A DNA stretch of 64,000 nucleotides from the NCBI RefSeq assembly GCF_031348265.1, contig NZ_CP133771.1, positions 7,626,001 to 7,690,000 of the forward strand, given 5' to 3'. The position numbers and the translations under genes were made by a program. Below the pieces are notes generated by a model, which did no database searches, was not told where the DNA came from, and was given only the letters and a program-made list of their open reading frames with translations. Shown here one piece after another: positions 34,894-43,478 of the stretch. How positions within the stretch are numbered: the first letter of the stretch is position 1; the number at the start of each line of letters is the position of its first letter. This stretch comes from Streptomyces collinus. GTDB taxonomy: Bacteria; Actinomycetota; Actinomycetes; Streptomycetales; Streptomycetaceae.

Positions 34894-34905
34894 CGTTGTA
34901 CAACG
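34894..34905. promoter_or_regulatory. 12-bp palindrome upstream of the hopanoid operon
   Basis: CGTTGTACAACG is a perfect palindrome about 150 bases before the first ORF of the operon, flanked by GTACA-containing sequence on both sides (GGTACACC and TGTACCGG). It is a candidate binding site for a dimeric regulator; none is identified. Confidence 0.35.
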
Positions 34906-35046
34906 TAAGCTGTACCGGTCCCGAAACACGGCAATCAGGGCAATAATGCGCGACACCGCCCGTCGGACCACCGTGCGGGCGGCTGGGCGGCGTGTCCGAA
35001 ATAGTGTGTATTGGGTCGGCAGTGTAGAACGGGAGATGTGACGGCG

Positions 35047-35112
35047 ATGGCTTCGGAAACTCCCCAGCTCCACGCAGCACGTGCCGTCCCCGCGCCGGGC
35101 AGCCGGCGGTGA
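35047..35112 (+). CDS. 21-aa short ORF overlapping hpnC start
   Basis: ATG opens a 21-codon frame (starts MASETPQLHAARA) whose stop overlaps the GTG of hpnC (GTGA at 35109-35112). GGGAG lies 11 bases before the ATG, whereas hpnC itself has no clear ribosome site. This suggests hpnC is translated by coupling from the short frame. Whether the peptide itself matters is unknown. Confidence 0.45.
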   Translation: MASETPQLHAARAVPAPGSRR

Positions 35113-36011
35113 CGGGAACCGGCACGGCGCGCCCCCTCGATCCGGAGCGCGGCACGCTCGACAAGGCCGCCGGCGAGAACTTCCCGGTGGCCCCCTTCTT
35201 CCTGCCCCGGGCCTGGCGCACCGACCTCATGGCCGTCTACGGCTTCGCCCGTCTGGTCGACGACATCGGCGACGGCGACCTGGCCCCCGGCGGCGCCGAC
35301 GCCCGCCTGCTCGGCGTCTCCCCCGAGGCGGCCGAGGACCGGCTGGTCCTGCTGGACGCCTTCGAGGCCGACCTGCGCCGGGTCTTCGAGGCGACCCCGC
35401 GCCACCCGCTGCTGCGCCGCCTCCAGCCGACCGTGCGCCGCTGCTCGCTGACCCCCGAGCCGTTCCTCGGCCTGATCGCCGCCAATCGCCAGGACCAGCT
35501 GGTCGGCCGCTACGAGACCTACGAGGACCTGCTCGCCTACTGCGAGCTGTCCGCCAACCCCGTCGGGCGCCTCGTCCTCGCCGTCACCGGCACCTCTACA
35601 CCCGAGCGGATCCGCCGCTCCGACATGATCTGCACGGCCCTGCAGATCGTCGAGCACCTCCAGGACGTCGCCGAGGACCTCGCCCGCGACCGGGTCTACC
35701 TGCCCGCGGCCGACATGAAGCGTTTCCACGTCCAGGAAGCGGATCTCGCCACGAAATCCGCCGGAGCGTCGGTCCGTGCGCTGATTGCGTACGAAGCGCA
35801 AAGGGCCCGGGACCTCCTGAATGAAGGCGCCCCTCTGGTGGGTAGCGTCCACGGCAGGCTGAAACTGCTGCTCGCGGGGTTCGTGGCGGGGGGAAGGGCG
35901 GCCCTCCACGCGATCGCCGCCGCCGAATACGACGTACTTCCCGGCCCGCCCAAGCCCGGCAAGGTCCGGTTGCTGCGTGAGGTGGGCGTGACTCTGCGAG
36001 GAGAGGGGTGA
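35109..36011 (+). CDS. hpnC: hydroxysqualene synthase HpnC
   Basis: A 300-aa trans-isoprenyl synthase of the squalene/phytoene fold. The first aspartate motif is in RLVDDIGDGD, the second in EHLQDVAEDLARDRVYLP. The start GENFPVAPFFLP is typical of HpnC. In the bacterial three-enzyme squalene route, HpnD makes presqualene diphosphate from two FPP, HpnC converts it to hydroxysqualene and HpnE reduces that to squalene. GTG start overlapping a short ORF by 4 bases; its own stop overlaps hpnD by 4 bases (GTGA). Confidence 0.93.
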   Translation: MTGTGTARPLDPERGTLDKAAGENFPVAPFFLPRAWRTDLMAVYGFARLVDDIGDGDLAPGGADARLLGVSPEAAEDRLVLLDAFEADLRRVFEATPRHPLLRRLQPTVRRCSLTPEPFLGLIAANRQDQLVGRYETYEDLLAYCELSANPVGRLVLAVTGTSTPERIRRSDMICTALQIVEHLQDVAEDLARDRVYLPAADMKRFHVQEADLATKSAGASVRALIAYEAQRARDLLNEGAPLVGSVHGRLKLLLAGFVAGGRAALHAIAAAEYDVLPGPPKPGKVRLLREVGVTLRGEG

Positions 36012-36958
36012 TCCGGACCGTGGAGTCGGAACCACACGCGTCCCCACCGGTACTCGCCGCCTACAGCTACTGCGAGGCCGTCACCGGGCGCCAGGCCCGC
36101 AACTTCGCCTACGGCATCCGGTTGCTGCCGACGCCCCAGCGCCGGGCCATGTCGGCGCTGTACGCGTTCTCGCGGCGGGTCGACGACATCGGCGACGGCG
36201 CGCTCGCCGACGACGTGAAGGTGGCCAGGCTGGAGGAGACCCGGGCGCTGCTCACCCGGATCCGCGAGGACGAGGTCGCCGAGGACGACACCGACCCGGT
36301 CGCCGTCGCCCTCGCGCATGCCGCCGGGGCCTTCCCGATCCCGCTCGGAGGACTGGACGAACTCATCGACGGCGTCCTGATGGACGTCCGCGGCGAGACG
36401 TACGAGACCTGGGACGATCTGAAGGTCTACTGCCGTTGTGTGGCAGGTGCGATCGGGCGTCTCTCCCTCGGCGTCTTCGGCACGGAACCCGGGGCGCGCG
36501 GCGTGGACCGCGCGCCGGAATATGCCGACACGCTCGGGCTCGCGCTCCAGCTCACCAACATCCTCAGAGACGTCCGCGAGGACGCCGTTGGCGGCCGGAC
36601 CTATCTGCCCGCCGACGACCTCGCCAAGTTCGGCTGCTCGGCCGGCTTCAGCGGGCCGCGACCACCGGAGGGCTCCGACTTCGCGGGCCTCGTGCACTTC
36701 GAAGTGCGACGGGCCCGCGCCCTGTTCGCCGAGGGCTACCGGCTGCTCCCCATGCTCGACCGGCGCAGCGGCGCCTGTGTCGCCGCCATGGCCGGCATCT
36801 ACCGCCGCCTCCTCGACCGCATCGAACGCGACCCGGAGGCCGTGCTGCGCGGCCGGGTTTCCCTGCCCGGCCGGGAGAAGGCGTACGTCGCCGTGCGCGG
36901 CCTGTCCGGCCTGGACGCCCGGCACGTGACCCGGCGGACCGTCAGGAGGCGTGCGTGA
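36008..36958 (+). CDS. hpnD: presqualene diphosphate synthase HpnD
   Basis: A 316-aa squalene/phytoene-fold enzyme, paralogous to hpnC. Asp motifs are RRVDDIGDGAL and LTNILRDVREDAVGGRTYLP; the substrate block RNFAYGIRLLP is typical of HpnD. It condenses two farnesyl diphosphates to presqualene diphosphate. GTG start within the hpnC stop; its stop overlaps the GTG of the next small ORF. The 4-nt overlaps on both sides point to coupled translation of the squalene-forming enzymes. Confidence 0.93.
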   Translation: MIRTVESEPHASPPVLAAYSYCEAVTGRQARNFAYGIRLLPTPQRRAMSALYAFSRRVDDIGDGALADDVKVARLEETRALLTRIREDEVAEDDTDPVAVALAHAAGAFPIPLGGLDELIDGVLMDVRGETYETWDDLKVYCRCVAGAIGRLSLGVFGTEPGARGVDRAPEYADTLGLALQLTNILRDVREDAVGGRTYLPADDLAKFGCSAGFSGPRPPEGSDFAGLVHFEVRRARALFAEGYRLLPMLDRRSGACVAAMAGIYRRLLDRIERDPEAVLRGRVSLPGREKAYVAVRGLSGLDARHVTRRTVRRRA

Positions 36959-37146
36959 ACGGCACAGAGGCCGCCATCGGCGGTGCGGCCCGGGAGGCCG
37001 GGCGCGGGTGCGACGCGCCTCCCGGCCGAACCGTCGGAGACAACCGGCGGGCAACCCTCCGGTGCGGGGCCGCGTCCCTGACGGAGACGGCCGGTCGTGC
37101 ACCGTTCGAGCAGCACGCTCCGGCCATGGGGGAGGGTGCGCGATGA
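36955..37146 (+). CDS. 63-aa small protein between hpnD and hpnE
   Basis: A 63-codon frame that overlaps hpnD by 4 bases (GTGA) and hpnE by 4 bases (ATGA). The product is Ala/Gly/Arg-rich with the block RRATLRCGAASLTETAGRA in the middle and two cysteines. It has no membrane segment. From memory it resembles a small Streptomyces family listed as DUF6380, and S. coelicolor has a hypothetical gene at the same place (SCO6761); both recollections need a search. The double overlap argues that this is translated rather than a spacer. Confidence 0.65.
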   Translation: MNGTEAAIGGAAREAGRGCDAPPGRTVGDNRRATLRCGAASLTETAGRAPFEQHAPAMGEGAR

Positions 37147-38555
37147 CCCACGGCACACGGTCCGGGGGACCGGCGGCACAGCCGCGGCACGCCGTCGTGG
37201 CCGGCGGCGGGCTCGCCGGCGTCACCACCGCGCTCGCGCTCGCCGACGCCGGGGTGCGCGTCACCCTGCTGGAGGGCAGGCCGAGACTGGGCGGCCTGGC
37301 CTTCTCCTTCCGGCGCGGCGATCTCACCGTCGACAACGGCCAGCACGTGTACCTGCGTTGCTGCACCGCTTACCGCTGGTTCCTCGACCGCATCGAGGGC
37401 GCGGCGCTCGCCCCGCTCCAGGACCGGCTCGACGTACCCGTCCTGGACCTCGCCCGGCCCGAGGGACGCCGGCTGGGCAGGCTCCGGCGCGACGCCCTGC
37501 CCGTGCCGCTGCACCTGGGGCGCAGCCTCGCCGCCTATCCGCACCTCTCGCTCGCCGACCGGGCCAGGGTCGGCCGGGCCGCGCTCGCGCTCCAGAAACT
37601 CGACCTCGCCGACCCCGCGCTGGACACCCAGGACTTCGGCAGCTGGCTCGCCGCGCACGGCCAGTCGGCACGCGCCATCGAGGCCCTGTGGGACCTGGTC
37701 GGGGTCGCCACGCTCAACGCGGTCGCGGGCGACGCCTCCCTGGCGCTCGCCGCGATGGTGTTCAAGACCGGTCTGCTGTCCGACCCCGGCGCCGCCGACA
37801 TCGGCTGGGCGCGCGTCCCGCTGGGCGAGCTGCACGACCGGCTGGCCCGCAAGGCGCTCGACTCCGCGGGCGTACGCACCGAGCTCCGCACCCGCGTCAC
37901 CTCCGTCTCCCCGGACGGGGACGGGCAGTGGACCGTCGAGGTACCCGGCGAGACGCTCCGGGCCGACGCCGTGGTCCTCGCCGTACCGCAGCGCGAGGCG
38001 CACGATCTGCTGCCCGCGGGCGCCCTCGACGCGCCCGAACGGCTCCTGGAGATCGGTACCGCGCCCATCCTCAACGTCCATGTGGTGTACGACCGGAAGG
38101 TCCTCGGCCGGCCGTTCTTCACCGCCCTCGGCAGCCCCGTGCAGTGGGTCTTCGACCGGACCGAGGCGTCCGGGCTGCGCGAGGGGCAGTACCTCGCGGT
38201 GTCCCAGTCGGCGGCGCAGGGCGAGATCGACGCGCCCGTCGCGGTGCTGCGCGAGCGGTACCTGCCCGAGCTGGAGCGGCTGCTGCCGCCGGCCCGCGGC
38301 GCCGCGGTGAGGGACTTCTTCGTCACCCGGGAGCGCACCGCGACGTTCGCTCCCACCCCCGGCGTCGGGCGCCTCAGGCCCGGCGCCCGCACCAAGGCAT
38401 CCGGCCTGTACCTGGCCGGAGCGTGGACCGCCACCGGGTGGCCCGCGACCATGGAGAGTGCGGTCCGCAGTGGTGTGAGCGCGGCGGACGCCGTGCTGGG
38501 CGCCCTGGGCCGGCCCCGTCCGCAAGCCCTCTTCGAGTTCGAGGAGGCGGCATGA
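37143..38555 (+). CDS. hpnE: hydroxysqualene dehydroxylase HpnE
   Basis: A 470-aa flavoprotein of the phytoene-desaturase/amine-oxidase fold. FAD motif VVAGGGLAGVTTALALADAG is near residue 20, and the C-terminal FAD block YLAGAWTATGWPATMESAV is typical. It removes the hydroxyl of hydroxysqualene to give squalene. ATG at 37143 has GGGGGAGG 6 bases upstream and overlaps the small ORF stop. The polyprenyl synthase gene follows. Confidence 0.93.
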   Translation: MTHGTRSGGPAAQPRHAVVAGGGLAGVTTALALADAGVRVTLLEGRPRLGGLAFSFRRGDLTVDNGQHVYLRCCTAYRWFLDRIEGAALAPLQDRLDVPVLDLARPEGRRLGRLRRDALPVPLHLGRSLAAYPHLSLADRARVGRAALALQKLDLADPALDTQDFGSWLAAHGQSARAIEALWDLVGVATLNAVAGDASLALAAMVFKTGLLSDPGAADIGWARVPLGELHDRLARKALDSAGVRTELRTRVTSVSPDGDGQWTVEVPGETLRADAVVLAVPQREAHDLLPAGALDAPERLLEIGTAPILNVHVVYDRKVLGRPFFTALGSPVQWVFDRTEASGLREGQYLAVSQSAAQGEIDAPVAVLRERYLPELERLLPPARGAAVRDFFVTRERTATFAPTPGVGRLRPGARTKASGLYLAGAWTATGWPATMESAVRSGVSAADAVLGALGRPRPQALFEFEEAA

Positions 38556-38620
38556 TGCCGGCCCAGGCCGGCGCGGCAGGCGGCCCCCGCACCCCCGGTA
38601 CCGCAACAAGAGGAGAGACT

Positions 38621-39688
38621 GTGCCCACTGTGCCCCCGGCCTCTAGGACTGCCGAGGCGGTGGACGTGACCGCGCTGCTGGAGCGCGGCCGGACCCTGGC
38701 CACTCCGGTACTGCGGGCGGCCGTCGACCGCCTGGCACCTCCCATGGACACTGTTGCCGCCTACCACTTCGGCTGGATCGACGCCCAGGGCAGGCCCGCC
38801 GAGGGCGACGGCGGCAAGGCCGTGCGCCCCGCCCTCGCGGTGCTGTCCGCCGAGGTCATGTCCGCCACCCCCGAGACCGGCATCCCCGGCGCCGTCGCCG
38901 TGGAGCTCGTCCACAACTTCTCCCTCCTCCACGACGACCTCATGGACGGCGACGAGCAGCGCCGTCACCGCGACACGGTCTGGAAGGTGCACGGCCCCGC
39001 CCAGGCCATCCTGGTCGGCGACGCCCTGTTCGCCCTCGCCAACGAGGTCCTCCTCGAACTCGGCACCGTCGAGGCCGGCCGCGCCACCCGCCGACTGACC
39101 ACCGCCACCCGTGCGCTGATCGACGGCCAGGCCCAGGACATCTCCTACGAGCACCGCGACCGCGTCAGCGTCGAGGAGTGCCTGGAGATGGAGGGCAACA
39201 AGACCGGCGCCCTGCTCGCCTGCGCCAGCTCCATCGGCGCGGTCCTCGGCGGCGCCGACGACCACACCGCCGACACCCTGGAGAAGTACGGCTACCACCT
39301 GGGCCTCGCCTTCCAGGCCGTCGACGACCTCCTCGGCATCTGGGGCGACCCGGTCTCCACCGGCAAGCAGACCTGGAGCGATCTGCGCCAGCGCAAGAAG
39401 TCCCTGCCGGTCGTGGCCGCCCTCGCGGCGGGCGGCTCCGCCTCGGAGCGGCTCGGCGAGATCCTCGCCGCCGACGCCAAGGCCCACGACTTCGAGAACT
39501 TCTCCGAGGAGGAGTTCGCGGCCCGCGCCGCCCTCATCGAGGAGGCCGGCGGCCGCGAATGGACCGCCGACGAGGCACGCCGTCAGCACACCATCGCCAT
39601 CGAAGCCCTCGACGCCGTCGACATGCCCGACCGGGTGCGGGACCGGTTCACGGCCCTCGCGGACTTCGTCGTCGTACGAAAGAGATGA
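38621..39688 (+). CDS. polyprenyl (farnesyl-type) diphosphate synthase
   Basis: A 355-aa all-alpha prenyltransferase. The first Asp-rich motif is LLHDDLMDGDEQRRH and the second QAVDDLLGIWGD. The residues before the first motif (VHNFSLL) are bulky, which fits short-chain (C15-C20) products; in this operon farnesyl diphosphate is the required product. GTG at 38621 has a strong AGAGGAGA ribosome site. An in-frame ATG at 38552 overlapping the hpnE stop (ATGA) would add 23 residues and cannot be excluded. Confidence 0.92.
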   Translation: MPTVPPASRTAEAVDVTALLERGRTLATPVLRAAVDRLAPPMDTVAAYHFGWIDAQGRPAEGDGGKAVRPALAVLSAEVMSATPETGIPGAVAVELVHNFSLLHDDLMDGDEQRRHRDTVWKVHGPAQAILVGDALFALANEVLLELGTVEAGRATRRLTTATRALIDGQAQDISYEHRDRVSVEECLEMEGNKTGALLACASSIGAVLGGADDHTADTLEKYGYHLGLAFQAVDDLLGIWGDPVSTGKQTWSDLRQRKKSLPVVAALAAGGSASERLGEILAADAKAHDFENFSEEEFAARAALIEEAGGREWTADEARRQHTIAIEALDAVDMPDRVRDRFTALADFVVVRKR

Positions 39689-39810
39689 TCACTATCGGCC
39701 GAATAGCCCTCGCGTAGTCGCCGGCCGGTGCCGTGATTCATCACCGAGCACCGGCCGACGGCGGACCCACAGCAGATGCACGCCATGCAGGACTGCACGA
39801 AGGGGAAGCC

Positions 39811-41805
39811 ATGACAGCGACGACCGACGGAAGCACCGGGGCCCTGCCACCCCGCGCCGCCGCGGCCAGCGACACCGACACGCACATCCCCGGGGCGGCC
39901 GGGGTACCGGAAGCCGCCGCACGCGCCGCCCGGCGTGCCACCGACTTCCTGCTCTCCCTCCAGGACGCCGAGGGCTGGTGGAAGGGCGACCTCGAGACCA
40001 ACGTCACGATGGACGCCGAGGACCTGCTGCTCCGTCAGTTCCTCGGTATCCGCGACGAGAAGACCACGCAGGCCGCCGCCCTCTTCATCCGCGGCGAGCA
40101 GAACGCGGACGGCACCTGGGCCACCTTCTACGGCGGGCCGAGTGAACTGTCCGCCACCATCGAGGCGTACGTCGCCCTCCGCCTGGCCGGTGACGCCCCC
40201 GACGCCCCGCACATGGCGAAGGCCTCCGCCTGGATCCGCGCGCAGGGCGGCATCGCCGCCGCCCGGGTCTTCACCCGGATCTGGCTGGCCCTGTTCGGCT
40301 GGTGGAAGTGGGAGGACCTGCCCGAACTCCCGCCGGAGCTCGTCTTCTTCCCGAAGTGGGTGCCGCTCAACATCTACGACTTCGGCTGCTGGGCGCGGCA
40401 GACCATCGTCCCGCTGACGATCGTCTCCGCGAAGCGGCCGGTACGCCCCGCACCCTTCCCGCTCGACGAGCTGCACACCGACCCGGACCTTCCCAACCCG
40501 CCGAGGCCCCTGGCTTCGCCGTTCAGTTGGGACGGGGCGTTCCAGCGGATGGACAAGGGCCTGCACGCCCTGCGGAAGGTCGCCCCGCGCAGACTGCGCA
40601 GAGCCGCCATGAACAGCGCCGCCCGCTGGATCATCGAGCGGCAGGAGAACGACGGCTGCTGGGGCGGCATCCAGCCCCCGGCCGTGTACTCGGTCATCGC
40701 CCTGCACCTGCTCGGCTACGACCTCGAACACCCCGTGATGCGCGAGGGGCTGGCGTCCCTGGACCGGTTCGCCGTGTGGCGCGAGGACGGGGCCCGGATG
40801 ATCGAGGCCTGCCAGTCACCCGTGTGGGACACCTGCCTGGCCGCCATCGCCCTCGTCGACGCCGGACTGCCCCCCGACCACCCGCAGTTGGTGAAGGCGG
40901 CCGACTGGATGCTGGGCGAGGAGATCGTCCGGCCCGGTGACTGGTCCGTGAAGCGGCCCGGACTGCCGCCCGGGGGCTGGGCGTTCGAGTTCCACAACGA
41001 CAACTACCCCGACATCGACGACACCGCGGAGGTGATCCTCGCGCTGCGCCGGATCGCCCACCACGACCCGGAGCGCCTCGACCGGGCCATCGTCCGCGGC
41101 ATGCGCTGGACGCTCGGCATGCAGTCGAAGAACGGCGCGTGGGCGGCCTTCGACGTCGACAACACCAGCCCCTTCCCCAACCGGCTGCCGTTCTGCGACT
41201 TCGGCGAGGTCATCGACCCGCCTTCCGCGGACGTCACCGCGCACGTCGTGGAGATGCTCGCCGTCGAGGGTCTCGCCCACGACCCGCGCACCCGGCGCGG
41301 CATCGAGTGGCTGCTGGCCGAGCAGGAACCGGACGGCTCGTGGTTCGGGCGCTGGGGCGTCAACTACGTCTACGGCACGGGGTCCGTCGTCCCCGCCCTG
41401 ACCGCGGCCGGTCTTCCCGCCGCGCACCCGGCGATCCGGCGGGCCGTCGCCTGGCTGGAGTCGGTCCAGAACGACGACGGCGGCTGGGGCGAGGACCTGC
41501 GCTCCTACAAGGACGCCCGGCAGTGGAGCGGCCGGGGCGCCTCGACCGCCTCGCAGACGGCCTGGGCACTGATGGCCCTGCTCGCGGCGGGGGAGCGTGA
41601 CTCCAAGGCCGTCGAACGCGGAGTCGAGTGGCTCGCCGCCACCCAGCGGGAGGACGGCTCCTGGGACGAGCCGTACTTCACGGGGACGGGCTTCCCGTGG
41701 GACTTCTCGATCAACTACCACCTCTACCGGCAGGTGTTCCCGCTCACGGCACTCGGCCGGTACGTCCACGGGGAGCCCTTCGCCGACCGGCTCAAGGGGA
41801 GCTGA
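39811..41805 (+). CDS. shc: squalene-hopene cyclase
   Basis: A 664-aa monotopic membrane cyclase. The catalytic motif is YPDIDDTAEV (DxDDTA) and several QW repeats are visible, for example QEPDGSWFGRWG, QNDDGGWGED and QREDGSWDEPYF; the C-terminal FPWDFSINYHLY is also conserved. It cyclises squalene to hopene and diplopterol. ATG at 39811 has GGGGAA 3 bases upstream; an in-frame GTG 78 bases earlier lacks a ribosome site. hpnG begins at its stop codon (TGATG). Confidence 0.96.
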   Translation: MTATTDGSTGALPPRAAAASDTDTHIPGAAGVPEAAARAARRATDFLLSLQDAEGWWKGDLETNVTMDAEDLLLRQFLGIRDEKTTQAAALFIRGEQNADGTWATFYGGPSELSATIEAYVALRLAGDAPDAPHMAKASAWIRAQGGIAAARVFTRIWLALFGWWKWEDLPELPPELVFFPKWVPLNIYDFGCWARQTIVPLTIVSAKRPVRPAPFPLDELHTDPDLPNPPRPLASPFSWDGAFQRMDKGLHALRKVAPRRLRRAAMNSAARWIIERQENDGCWGGIQPPAVYSVIALHLLGYDLEHPVMREGLASLDRFAVWREDGARMIEACQSPVWDTCLAAIALVDAGLPPDHPQLVKAADWMLGEEIVRPGDWSVKRPGLPPGGWAFEFHNDNYPDIDDTAEVILALRRIAHHDPERLDRAIVRGMRWTLGMQSKNGAWAAFDVDNTSPFPNRLPFCDFGEVIDPPSADVTAHVVEMLAVEGLAHDPRTRRGIEWLLAEQEPDGSWFGRWGVNYVYGTGSVVPALTAAGLPAAHPAIRRAVAWLESVQNDDGGWGEDLRSYKDARQWSGRGASTASQTAWALMALLAAGERDSKAVERGVEWLAATQREDGSWDEPYFTGTGFPWDFSINYHLYRQVFPLTALGRYVHGEPFADRLKGS

Positions 41806-42446
41806 TGAGCGCGCAGCCCGCCCCGGTCCCGCTGCTGATCGCCTGCGCGCTCGGCATCGAGCAGTTCGCCCTGCGCGCGGGCGGCCGGGGCGGGGCCGGC
41901 GGGCCGGTCACGGTGCTGCGGACGGGCATGGGGCCGGTGGCCGCCGAGCGGGCCGTCACCCGCATGCTGGCCGACCCGGCCCTGCGCGACGCCGCCGTCC
42001 TGGCCACCGGCTTCTGCGCGGGGCTCGCGCCGGGCATGCACCCCGGTGATCTGGTCGTCGCCGAGGAGACCCGCGACGCGCGCGGCACGACGCCCTGCGT
42101 CGGGACCGAGCTGCTGGTGAAGGAGCTGGCCCGCGCCCTGCCCGGCCGGACCGTGCACACCGGGCCGCTCACCGGCTCCGACCACGTCGTGCGCGGCCCC
42201 GAACGGTCCGCGCTGCGCGCGACCGGCTCGATCGCGGTCGACATGGAGTCCGCCGTCACGCTCCTGAGCGCCGTGCGTGCGGGCGAGCGCCCGGTTGCGG
42301 CCGTCCGGGTGGTCGTGGACGCTCCTGAACATGAACTCGTCCGGATCGGCACGGTGCGCGGTGGAATATCAGCTTTCCGTGTCCTTCGCTCCGTCCTTCC
42401 CGCTTTCTTCGAATGGCACCGTTCCTTGCTGCTCCCCAGGAGGTGA
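41805..42446 (+). CDS. hpnG: adenosylhopane nucleosidase/phosphorylase HpnG
   Basis: A 213-aa nucleoside phosphorylase-fold enzyme. Conserved blocks: LRTGMGPVAAERAV, TGFCAGLAPGMHPGDLVV and the ribose-binding VDMESAVTLL. It releases adenine from adenosylhopane to give (phospho)ribosylhopane, the second step of side-chain extension. The start ATG shares one base with the shc stop. The strong ribosome site of hpnH (AGGAGG) lies in its last codons. Confidence 0.9.
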   Translation: MSAQPAPVPLLIACALGIEQFALRAGGRGGAGGPVTVLRTGMGPVAAERAVTRMLADPALRDAAVLATGFCAGLAPGMHPGDLVVAEETRDARGTTPCVGTELLVKELARALPGRTVHTGPLTGSDHVVRGPERSALRATGSIAVDMESAVTLLSAVRAGERPVAAVRVVVDAPEHELVRIGTVRGGISAFRVLRSVLPAFFEWHRSLLLPRR

Positions 42447-42451
42447 GCCAG

Positions 42452-43474
42452 ATGGCCATGCCGCTCCGACAGTCCATCAAGGTCGCTACATACTTGGCTG
42501 AACAGAAGATCCGCCGGCGGGACAAGTTCCCGCTGATCGTCGAACTGGAGCCGCTGTTCGCCTGCAACCTCAAATGCGAGGGGTGCGGCAAGATCCAGCA
42601 TCCGGCCGGGGTGCTCAAGCAGCGGATGCCCGTCGCCCAGGCCGTGGGGGCGGTCATGGAGTCCGGCGCCCCGATGGTGTCCATCGCCGGTGGCGAGCCG
42701 CTGATGCACCCGCAGATCGACGAGATCGTGCGCCAGCTGGTGGCCAAGCGGAAGTACGTCTTCCTCTGCACCAACGCGATGCTGCTGCGCAAGAAGATGG
42801 ACACGTTCACGCCGTCGCCCTACTTCGCCTTCGCGGTGCACATCGACGGCCTGCGCGAGCGGCACGACGAGTCGGTCGCCAAGGAGGGCGTGTTCGACGA
42901 GGCCGTGGAGGCGATCAAGGAGGCCAAGCGGCGCGGCTTCCGGGTCACCACCAACTCGACCTTCTTCAACACCGACACCCCGCAGACCATCATCGAGGTG
43001 CTGAACTTCCTCAACGACGACCTCCAGGTCGACGAGATGATGATCTCGCCCGCCTACGCCTACGAGAAGGCTCCCGACCAGGAGCACTTCCTCGGCGTGG
43101 AGCAGACCCGCGAGCTGTTCAAGAAGGCCTTCTCCGGCGGCAACCGGCGGCGCTGGCGGCTCAACCACTCCCCGCTCTTCCTGGACTTCCTGGAGGGCAA
43201 GGTCGACTTCCCGTGCACGGCGTGGGCGATCCCGAACTACTCGCTCTTCGGCTGGCAGCGCCCCTGTTACCTGATGAGCGACGGGTACGTGCCGACGTAC
43301 CGCGAGCTGGTCGAGGACACCGATTGGGACAAGTACGGCCGCGGCAAGGACCCGCGCTGCGCCAACTGCATGGCGCACTGCGGCTACGAGCCCACCGCCG
43401 TCCTCGCCACCATGGGATCGCTGAAGGAGTCGCTGCGCGCCATGCGCGAGACGGTCTCCGGGAACCGGGAGTGA
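42452..43474 (+). CDS. hpnH: adenosylhopane synthase HpnH (radical SAM)
   Basis: A 340-aa radical SAM enzyme. The cluster motif CNLKCEGC is near residue 34 (CX3CX2C), the SAM-contact GGEP is in SIAGGEPLMHP, and the C-terminal SPASM-like cysteine region PRCANCMAHCGYEPT follows. It adds the 5'-deoxyadenosyl group to diploptene, forming adenosylhopane. ATG at 42452 with AGGAGG 8 bases upstream, one of the strongest ribosome sites in the operon; 4 bases separate it from ispG. Confidence 0.95.
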   Translation: MAMPLRQSIKVATYLAEQKIRRRDKFPLIVELEPLFACNLKCEGCGKIQHPAGVLKQRMPVAQAVGAVMESGAPMVSIAGGEPLMHPQIDEIVRQLVAKRKYVFLCTNAMLLRKKMDTFTPSPYFAFAVHIDGLRERHDESVAKEGVFDEAVEAIKEAKRRGFRVTTNSTFFNTDTPQTIIEVLNFLNDDLQVDEMMISPAYAYEKAPDQEHFLGVEQTRELFKKAFSGGNRRRWRLNHSPLFLDFLEGKVDFPCTAWAIPNYSLFGWQRPCYLMSDGYVPTYRELVEDTDWDKYGRGKDPRCANCMAHCGYEPTAVLATMGSLKESLRAMRETVSGNRE

Positions 43475-43478
43475 GGCC

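Larger units (their letters stand above)
34750..35046 (+). promoter_or_regulatory. hopanoid operon leader/promoter region
   Basis: 297 bases without a gene between the exporter ATPase and the first short ORF of the hopanoid operon. It holds the terminator at 34763-34793, the 12-bp palindrome at 34894-34905 and an AT-richer stretch (34990-35030) likely to hold a promoter. No classical -35/-10 pair is clear. Confidence 0.5.

Noticed and set aside
39733..39810. Upstream GTG as start of squalene-hopene cyclase
   Set aside because: No ribosome site; the ATG at 39811 has GGGGAA at proper spacing and matches the expected N-terminus.
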